Source of the DNA: Lachnospiraceae bacterium
GTDB taxonomy: Bacteria; Bacillota; Clostridia; Lachnospirales; Lachnospiraceae
Reading direction: 5' to 3'
Length of the DNA: 10,695 nt
NCBI GenBank assembly: GCA_021199405.1
Contig: JAJQID010000137.1
Span: forward strand, 1 to 10,695
Below, piece after piece: positions 6,206 to 10,695 of this stretch. Numbering within the stretch: position 1 is the first letter of the stretch; every line of letters starts with the position of its first letter. The notes beneath the pieces were generated by a model. That model did not search any database, had not been told where the DNA came from, and saw only the letters and a list, made by a program, of their open reading frames with translations. The position numbers and the translations under genes are program-made.

Positions 6206-7309
6206 TTAAATTTTCCTCAGATAGGTAGTAAACTCATTGCGCTGCAGCAGTTCCACTGCCTTCAGCTGATCAGCTTCATTATAAAATTCGATTTTCAGCG
6301 CACCGTACTCCGTCTCCCGGTTATGGGTAATGTTGATATTTTTGATATTGATGTTTTCATCGGCAAGAAGGGCGGTGATGTGTGCCAGAGCGCCCGCTCT
6401 GTCCGGAATCTCTATATTTACGGTAAAGCTGCGTTTGATGGGGCCCGGAGCCGCGTTGCTGAAGGAGTCCCGGTAAATTCTGGCGGAATCAAAGAAATCA
6501 TAAAGTCCCACGCTGTCTTTTTGGGAAAGGGATTCGCTTATGTTTTCCAGGTCCGAGATATACTGCTCCAGCATCTGTTGAATGTTTTCTGTGTTGGTCA
6601 GGCAGATCTGCTGCCACATGGCGGGACTGGAGGATGCAATCCGGGTAATATCCTTAAAGCCGCCGGCGGCCAGAGTTTTCATCAGGCCGTCTTCAGAGTC
6701 GCTGCTTCTGACCAGATTGACCAGGGAGGAGGCGATAATGTGGGGCAGATGGCTGATGGCGGCGGTGGCATGGTCGTGCTCTGTATAAGGAATGATCAGG
6801 GGAATGGCCTTTGTGGCCGACACGAGAGATTTCAGCTCCTCCACCTTTTCGGCAGACACCTCTTCGGTGGGAGTGATAATATAATAGGCATTCTCTAAAA
6901 GTCCGGGTTTGGAGTTGGCATAGCCAAAGCGCTCACTTCCGGTCATGGGATGACCGCCGATGAATCGATGAGAGAGCCCCAGACTTTCCGCCAGCTCATG
7001 GATGGGAGTTTTTACGCTTCCTACATCGGTAATGATGGCATGGTCATTTAAAAGAGGCAGAATGGTGCGCAGCAGAGTATTGTTGTTTTCCACTGGGGTA
7101 CACAAAAAGACGAAATCCGCATCGCACAGGTCGGCGGTGATTTCTGTGTAAATACCGGTGGCTACCCGTTCCCGCAGCGCCAGAGAGAGGGAAGGAATAT
7201 CCTGGTCGTATACCTTTATTTTCATGTCAGGGAATTTCTCGCGAAAGGCTCTGGCGATGGAACCGCCGATCAGACCCAGCCCGAGAAAGGAACAGGTTAT
7301 TGTATCCAT
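6206..7309 (-). CDS. tyrA: Prephenate dehydrogenase with C-terminal ACT domain
   Basis: The 367-residue protein catalyses oxidative decarboxylation of prephenate to 4-hydroxyphenylpyruvate in tyrosine synthesis. The N-terminal NAD-binding motif is FLGLGLIGGS (residues 8-17). FLCTPV, ITDVGSVK (93-100), GGHPMTGSE (118-126) and the conserved SHLPH (186-190) identify prephenate dehydrogenase. From about residue 294 there is an ACT domain (FTVNIEIPDRAGALAHI, then ENINIKNINI), likely the tyrosine feedback site. The frame reaches an ATG at 7342, but GAGGAG (7319-7324) lies 9 nt before the ATG at 7309 and the Rossmann motif starts shortly after it, so I use 7309. No chorismate mutase or other aromatic gene is adjacent. 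Confidence 0.96.
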   Translation of the reverse strand: MDTITCSFLGLGLIGGSIARAFREKFPDMKIKVYDQDIPSLSLALRERVATGIYTEITADLCDADFVFLCTPVENNNTLLRTILPLLNDHAIITDVGSVKTPIHELAESLGLSHRFIGGHPMTGSERFGYANSKPGLLENAYYIITPTEEVSAEKVEELKSLVSATKAIPLIIPYTEHDHATAAISHLPHIIASSLVNLVRSSDSEDGLMKTLAAGGFKDITRIASSSPAMWQQICLTNTENIQQMLEQYISDLENISESLSQKDSVGLYDFFDSARIYRDSFSNAAPGPIKRSFTVNIEIPDRAGALAHITALLADENINIKNINITHNRETEYGALKIEFYNEADQLKAVELLQRNEFTTYLRKI

Positions 7310-7340
7310 AATAAAAAGCTCCTCGCAATTTTTCATGTAC

Positions 7341-7369
7341 ATGTTACCTCATAAAACAGAAAATAGCAA
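7341..7369 (-). promoter_or_regulatory. Weak candidate promoter of tyrA
   Basis: On the minus strand TTGCTA (7364-7369) and TAACAT (7341-7346) are 17 bp apart, each matching consensus at four of six positions. The start would be near 7334, giving a short leader with the GAGGAG Shine-Dalgarno. Alternatively tyrA is read through from the S-component gene 75 bp upstream, since no clear terminator separates them. Confidence 0.3.
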
Positions 7370-7384
7370 GAAAAAAGCGATATC

Positions 7385-7894
7385 TCAGAACCAGGCGTTT
7401 TTTAATTTGTTCAGTGCCAGGTGCAGCGGTTTAAAGAGCACAAAGCAAAGGACAGCGTTGGATATGCAGTGAATGAGATCGAAGGGGATTCCGGCAACCC
7501 ACCAGGCTAAAGCCGCGGCAGGACCGCTGAGGATAAGATAAGGAAGAGAGCACAGCGCTCCGAAGAATAAACCGAACAGACCGCAGAAAGCGCTCCAGAA
7601 CAGAAGAGATGTCTGCTTCCTGAAAAGAAAAGTCAGCACCGCCAGAAGCGGCCATACATACAGATACATAATCCACCAGAGACCGAAGCCGTGGAGCAGT
7701 CCCTGAAGAAGGACAAACACCGGGATGGCAAACAGAATCCGCTTTCCGAAAAAAAGAGTATAAAGAACAATCAGCAGGGTTACCAGCTCCACATTCGGTA
7801 AAAAGGCCAATGCATCCTTTACCACCTCAATAGTGGCGATCATTATTCCGATCAGAGCGATATCCTTTACTGAAATTCCGGAGCCGTTTCCCAT
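7385..7894 (-). CDS. ECF transporter S component-like membrane protein
   Basis: The 169-residue protein is almost entirely hydrophobic, with about six membrane segments, the size and form of an energy-coupling-factor S component (the substrate-capture subunit of vitamin and metal uptake systems). ISVKDIALIGIMIATIEVVK at the N-terminus is typical of an S-component first helix, and AWWVAGIPFDLIHCISNAVL of the last segments. No ECF ATPase or T subunit is in the window, so it probably shares a module encoded elsewhere (group II). AGGAA lies 7 nt before ATG 7894. It starts 20 bp after the DUF4430 gene, so the two form an operon. Ligand unknown; DUF4430 is related to the C-terminal domain of transcobalamin and intrinsic factor, hinting at a corrinoid or similar small molecule. 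Confidence 0.8.
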   Translation of the reverse strand: MGNGSGISVKDIALIGIMIATIEVVKDALAFLPNVELVTLLIVLYTLFFGKRILFAIPVFVLLQGLLHGFGLWWIMYLYVWPLLAVLTFLFRKQTSLLFWSAFCGLFGLFFGALCSLPYLILSGPAAALAWWVAGIPFDLIHCISNAVLCFVLFKPLHLALNKLKNAWF

Positions 7895-7914
7895 GCTGTT
7901 GTTCCTGTAGGATT

Positions 7915-8337
7915 TTAATAGTATACAGTATACTCGATGGTATAGACCTCACCATCGTTCACCGGCTGGGAATCGATACCGTAATTGCAGTATTCGCCGT
8001 CCACGTAAAAGGCCCAGTAAGCGCCGTCCGTATTATAGTCCGCGGTAACGCCGTTGACGGTCTCCACATACATACCGTAATCGGATTCCGTACCCTCGTA
8101 GGTCAGCCCTACCGTCTCGTCCCTCGCCTGGCGCAGATACTCGGCGGCGGTTTTGAAGGAAAAAGAGGTTGTCTCTCCCTCGTTGTCAATCACCTCGATG
8201 GTCAGAGACTTGCTTCCCTCAGAAGCGGACGGAGACAAAAAGACATAGATGAGTGCGAATATCGCAATCAGGGCGACGAGGATGATTACCGCGATCAGCC
8301 CTTTTTTGCCGGATTTTCTGTCTGTAGATTGTGACAT
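7915..8337 (-). CDS. Membrane-anchored DUF4430 (transcobalamin-like C-terminal domain) protein
   Basis: The 140-residue protein has a basic cytoplasmic N-terminus (DRKSGKK), one membrane segment at about residues 12-35, and an extracellular domain of about 100 residues. That domain ends in AYWAFYVDGEYCNYGID (107-122) and then the close NDGEVYTIEYT (128-137). This matches the DUF4430 family, which is related to the beta domain of transcobalamin and intrinsic factor. There is no lipobox, so anchoring is by the transmembrane helix. The frame is open back to 8484, but the start is ATG 8337, with GGAGG 8 nt upstream. It is followed after 20 bp by the S-component gene, so a role as extracytoplasmic ligand binder for that transporter is likely (inference). 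Cys117 is a lone extracellular cysteine. Confidence 0.85.
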   Translation of the reverse strand: MSQSTDRKSGKKGLIAVIILVALIAIFALIYVFLSPSASEGSKSLTIEVIDNEGETTSFSFKTAAEYLRQARDETVGLTYEGTESDYGMYVETVNGVTADYNTDGAYWAFYVDGEYCNYGIDSQPVNDGEVYTIEYTVYY

Positions 8338-8450
8338 ATTGTTTTCCTCCTTGCTGCTGTCTGTGGCCGTCATGAAAGGAATGCTGCCTGTATCGTCAGG
8401 CACAGGAAACCCCACAGACGGCTTTGTGGCATGAATTCTTATAAAACCGG
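8338..8450 (-). promoter_or_regulatory. Structured 5' leader of the DUF4430-ECF operon
   Basis: The leader of about 112 nt can form several stems. On plus coordinates TGCCTG (8385-8390) pairs with CAGGCA (8397-8402) across six bases. CCACAGAC (8412-8419) can pair either locally with TGTGG (8425-8429) or over a distance with GTCTGTGG (8359-8366), which ends about 8 nt from the Shine-Dalgarno. These last two pairings exclude each other, as in switch-type leaders. I cannot match it to a known riboswitch class, and the conserved cobalamin-riboswitch core is not evident. Confidence 0.4.
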
Positions 8451-8455
8451 CATTG

Positions 8456-8484
8456 AATATAGCATAAGAAGGGGAAAAAGACAA
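8456..8484 (-). promoter_or_regulatory. Extended -10 promoter of the DUF4430-ECF operon
   Basis: On the minus strand TTGTCT (8479-8484) and TATATT (8456-8461) are 17 bp apart, and TGC directly precedes the -10, giving an extended -10. Transcription would begin near 8450, so the operon has its own promoter in the 169-bp gap after the LTA-synthase-like gene. Confidence 0.65.
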
Positions 8485-8506
8485 GATAAGTTCCTGAAAA
8501 AATACA

Positions 8507-10465
8507 TTAGGGCAGCATGAGAGTGATCAGATCTACCCGGTCTGTCGCCTTTGTTTCTCCTCCGTACACGTCGATCTCAATTTCGCCCTCGAAGGTATGG
8601 GAGGAGAGAGGAACTGAGAAAGTCCAGTCGCCGTTTGCCTTTTTGGTGGCATAATACCAAACCAGGTCGTCCTGGGCGTTTTCTGCGCTCCAGACAGCAA
8701 ACCAGTACTGGGTATAGTTCTCCTTGCCGGAGGGGGTGTAGGTTACCTGCAGTGTCTGTCCATCGTCGCTGAGAGCTGTCACTGTTCTGGTGGATGTCAG
8801 TGTGCTCAGAGTCTCCAGTGTATCCTCAGATAGATCGGAGAGCTTGGCCGCGAAATATTGACGAAGGTTCGTTTCGAATGCCTCGGCCTCATCCTGACTG
8901 AGGACAGTTATGGCGCCGTCTTTTGTGGAAATCGGACTTGCCTCTGAATAAAAGATGGTATCATAGTCTGTGCCGGTTTCTGAGAACAGGCTGGTGCCCA
9001 GAAAATAATTGGCAGAGCTGATATCCAGATAATCCAGAAGGGTGGGAGTAAGATCCAGAGAATTCTGCCCGCCGACATCAATTGTCTCCGGTTCCATTCC
9101 TACATAATAAATAATCAGGGGAACCTCGTCTACCTGAGAACTTTTTCTTTCATAAGAAGGAAAGGCCCCGGCAAAGTCGCTGTCCTGATAGGCGGCGTGA
9201 TCCGCGGTGAACACAAGAATTGTATTTTCCGCCAGGGAGCTGTTCTCAAATTTTTCCAGAAAAAGTCCGAACTGATAGTCCAGGTTATAAAATTTATTCA
9301 GCTCATCATCGCTTCCGTCCCCAAACTGCTCCTCGGTGCTGATGAAAGTGGCGTGTGTGCCAAAGGTATAAATAACAGTGAAAAAAGGTTCATCCGTTTC
9401 GGAAAGTTCAGAAACAGTATCCCATAATATCTGGTAGAGTTCCCCATCTGTATAGGAATCAGCCAGTCCCGAGGTAATGTCCTCCTCATTTTCAATGACA
9501 TCATCAAAGCCAAGGGCATGGAGATAGCCGGTGAAATCCTCGTTGAGAGGCTCCGCGTTAACGATGACGGTGTGATAGCCTTCTCCCTTCATGATATCCT
9601 GGATGGAAACCAGGCAGTTTTCGTCCAGGTTATTCAGCTGGTATCCGGAATACAGCTGTCCGATGATGGCCCGATAGGTAGCGAAGGTATGATTGTAATA
9701 GCCGGTAAAATTCAGGGATTTCTCCTCCAGAGCAGCTACATTCGGCATGATGCTTCTCTCATCGTTTACAATATTCTGGGACAGACCTTCCGTGAAAATC
9801 AGAATGACATTCGGCTGTTCGGACAGGGAGGCATCCTTTTCGCGGCTGTCCGCAATCTCATCTGAGAAAAATAAATCTGCCAGATTTTCCTGTTCCAGCT
9901 CTTTGCTGACCAGCTGATTCATTTCATAAATCTCGTATTCCTGCTTCAGGAGAACTCCATAGTTGATGAAGGGGGAGTAAACGCCGCCGACGACTGCGAG
10001 TGTCACTGCCCAGACGGCGGCTGCGGCCAGTATGCTGCCTGCAACTCTGAAGACACGGTCAAAAAAGCCTGCACCCAGGGCACGGATGGGCAAAAAGGAG
10101 GCAATGATGATGATAACCACAGCGATCACATATTCTGCGGCATTCCCGGCCAGATCCTCTGCAGATGCGAGGTTGGAGAGCATGACGGTTTCCACGTAGG
10201 AGGCTGCAAAAAAAAGCACCGCCATCTGGGCATTGAACAGAAGGATGAAAATGCCATTGAAAATATTGGCCAGGACCGGCTTTTTCAGAGCAATCAGGTT
10301 GCTCAGCAAGGCAATCAGCAAAAGCTCAGCCAGAGCCGCCAGGGAATATCTGACAGTGTGTACTGTAAGAATTGGAAGCAGCGCAAAAAGAATGGAAATC
10401 AGATATTTGACGCCCATGAAAATACAGGATCGGGGTATGGAATTGTTTTTATATCGATTAATCAT
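8507..10465 (-). CDS. LTA-synthase-like sulfatase-fold membrane protein with C-terminal GBS Bsp-like domain
   Basis: The 652-residue protein has about five N-terminal membrane segments (residues 18-163), a linker, an extracellular sulfatase/alkaline-phosphatase-fold domain (about 216-545) and a C-terminal module (about 558-636). The catalytic domain opens with PNVILIFTEGLS, placing metal ligand Glu226. Thr263 in FATYRAIIG is the likely nucleophile, with GTHATF (His371) and FTADHAAY (Asp422, His423) as further active-site motifs. This is the layout of LtaS/MdoB-type phosphoglycerol transferases, which move glycerol phosphate from phosphatidylglycerol to a surface polymer or glycolipid. The C-terminal module (QYWFAVWSAENAQDDLVWYY, then SVPLSSHTFEGEIEIDVYG) looks like the GBS Bsp-like repeat of surface and cell-wall proteins, an unusual partner. 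No Shine-Dalgarno precedes ATG 10465, and an in-frame stop lies close upstream. Confidence 0.88.
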   Translation of the reverse strand: MINRYKNNSIPRSCIFMGVKYLISILFALLPILTVHTVRYSLAALAELLLIALLSNLIALKKPVLANIFNGIFILLFNAQMAVLFFAASYVETVMLSNLASAEDLAGNAAEYVIAVVIIIIASFLPIRALGAGFFDRVFRVAGSILAAAAVWAVTLAVVGGVYSPFINYGVLLKQEYEIYEMNQLVSKELEQENLADLFFSDEIADSREKDASLSEQPNVILIFTEGLSQNIVNDERSIMPNVAALEEKSLNFTGYYNHTFATYRAIIGQLYSGYQLNNLDENCLVSIQDIMKGEGYHTVIVNAEPLNEDFTGYLHALGFDDVIENEEDITSGLADSYTDGELYQILWDTVSELSETDEPFFTVIYTFGTHATFISTEEQFGDGSDDELNKFYNLDYQFGLFLEKFENSSLAENTILVFTADHAAYQDSDFAGAFPSYERKSSQVDEVPLIIYYVGMEPETIDVGGQNSLDLTPTLLDYLDISSANYFLGTSLFSETGTDYDTIFYSEASPISTKDGAITVLSQDEAEAFETNLRQYFAAKLSDLSEDTLETLSTLTSTRTVTALSDDGQTLQVTYTPSGKENYTQYWFAVWSAENAQDDLVWYYATKKANGDWTFSVPLSSHTFEGEIEIDVYGGETKATDRVDLITLMLP

Positions 10466-10471
10466 GCGGTA

Positions 10472-10500
10472 AGAATATCAGAATAAAGAAGGAAAATCAA
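10472..10500 (-). promoter_or_regulatory. Extended -10 promoter abutting the LTA-synthase-like start codon
   Basis: On the minus strand TTGATT (10495-10500) and TATTCT (10472-10477) are 17 bp apart, with TGA just before the -10. Only six bases (10466-10471) separate the -10 from the ATG at 10465, so transcription would begin at or within a base or two of the start codon. That fits the absence of a Shine-Dalgarno and predicts a leaderless mRNA. Confidence 0.45.
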
Positions 10501-10525
10501 GAAATTTTGACAAAATTCTGATATT
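10474..10525. repeat. Perfect 11-bp inverted repeat in the divergent promoter region
   Basis: AATATCAGAAT (10474-10484) and ATTCTGATATT (10515-10525) are exact reverse complements with 30 bp between them. Arm centres are 41 bp apart, close to four helical turns. The left arm covers the -10 of the LTA-synthase-like promoter and the right arm lies between the -35 and -10 of a plus-strand promoter candidate. It may be a two-site operator or, if transcribed, the stem of a leader hairpin. Confidence 0.6.
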
Positions 10526-10532
10526 TCCTCAT
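10497..10532 (-). CDS. Possible 11-residue leader peptide upstream of the LTA-synthase-like gene
   Basis: An ATG (10530-10532) with AGGAA 7 nt upstream opens an 11-codon frame encoding MRKYQNFVKIS and ending at TGA (10497-10499), 31 nt before the LTA-synthase-like ATG. The ribosome-binding site is better than that of the main gene. It would be translated only from a promoter further upstream (a candidate pair TTGCAA and TAACGA lies on the minus strand around 10568-10596). The short length means it could be chance. Confidence 0.22.
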   Translation of the reverse strand: MRKYQNFVKIS

Positions 10533-10535
10533 ATT
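10507..10535 (+). promoter_or_regulatory. Candidate plus-strand promoter
   Basis: A perfect TTGACA (10507-10512) is followed after 17 bp by CATATT (10530-10535, four of six matches). It points out of the window to the right, divergent from the LTA-synthase-like gene, and contains the right arm of the inverted repeat in its spacer. Confidence 0.4.
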
Positions 10536-10588
10536 TCTGTTCCTGATCTTCTCCGGTGTTTCGTTTCGTTACATTTTCACAAAAACAG

Positions 10589-10617
10589 TTGCAAAGAGTT
10601 CAAAAATCATGTATCAT
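10589..10617 (+). promoter_or_regulatory. Second candidate plus-strand promoter for a gene beyond the right edge
   Basis: TTGCAA (10589-10594) and TATCAT (10612-10617, five of six matches) are 17 bp apart. Transcription would start near 10624. The remaining 70 bases to the window end show no recognisable coding sequence with a ribosome-binding site, so they are probably leader of an outside gene. Confidence 0.4.
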
Positions 10618-10695
10618 ATCGCTATAGGTGCAGACGGAAAGAGAAGGTTCCCCTGTTCGGTTGGCTTCAAAGAGGGTAACAGCTGTTTTTGGCGG

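Noticed and set aside
6197..6222. Terminator for tyrA from ATCTGA/TCAGAT at the stop codon
   Set aside because: The stem is only six AT-rich pairs with a 14-nt loop, and the following sequence is occupied by the -35 of the rfbB promoter; too weak to annotate.
8338..8484. N-terminal extension of the DUF4430 protein to an ATG at 8484
   Set aside because: The extension overlaps the predicted promoter and leader and lacks a ribosome-binding site, while GGAGG is well placed for ATG 8337, just before the basic region and membrane helix.
10609..10695. A plus-strand ATG frame open for 29 codons to the window end
   Set aside because: There is no good ribosome-binding site, the ATG lies inside a predicted promoter (upstream of its start site), and the translation resembles no family I know; likely chance.
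10618..10695. Right-edge sequence as a T-box, riboswitch or other structured RNA
   Set aside because: The fragment has purine-rich AGAG-like elements, but too little is present to see any conserved core; no class can be supported.

Overview
The window reads as chromosomal DNA from a low-to-mid GC Gram-positive anaerobe, most likely a Lachnospiraceae (Clostridium cluster XIVa) species. This is inferred from the clostridial LigA and MetA types, the PfoR/PTS_EIIC_2 membrane protein, the ECF S-component/DUF4430 pair, the LTA-synthase-like protein with a GBS Bsp-like domain, purine-rich Shine-Dalgarno sites and extended -10 promoters. Most genes are housekeeping or cell-envelope genes. I see no CRISPR array, tRNA, rRNA, phage gene or transposase.

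Layout. 1-2064 (+): a tight set of the 3' end of ligA, metA and an M50 site-2 protease, with gaps of 24 and 21 bp. 2116-3198 (-): a PfoR-like PTS_EIIC_2 membrane protein, convergent with that set. 3199-3616: a 418-bp gap holding a 167-bp imperfect palindrome, a pair of 9-bp direct repeats at 11-bp spacing next to a -10 box, a hairpin with a U tract, and an extended -10 promoter. 3617-3904 (+): a 95-residue orphan protein, ending at a strong bidirectional terminator. 4007-6051 (-): rfbB then rfbD, two steps of dTDP-L-rhamnose synthesis. 6206-7309 (-): tyrA, prephenate dehydrogenase with an ACT domain. 7385-8337 (-): a two-gene unit of a membrane-anchored DUF4430 protein and an ECF S component, behind its own promoter and a foldable leader of about 112 nt. 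8507-10465 (-): an LTA-synthase-like sulfatase-fold protein with a C-terminal GBS Bsp-like domain. 10466-10695: a regulatory gap with an 11-bp inverted repeat, apparent divergent promoters and a possible leader peptide.

How the genes fit together. rfbB/rfbD (rhamnose for surface polysaccharide) and the LTA-synthase-like gene (polyglycerol-phosphate-type polymer) both serve the envelope. MetA and TyrA serve methionine and tyrosine synthesis. DUF4430 plus the S component look like an extracytoplasmic binder and a membrane substrate-capture subunit for vitamin-like uptake; the ECF A and T subunits are not in the window. MetA carries Glu at position 111, which predicts acetyl-CoA rather than succinyl-CoA use.

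Limits. All family calls come from reading translations by eye, with no database search. Promoters, hairpins and operators are pattern matches. The items most worth following up are the 167-bp palindrome, the DUF4430/ECF leader, the GBS Bsp-like fusion, and the LTA-synthase-like gene that lacks a Shine-Dalgarno and appears to start at the transcription start site.
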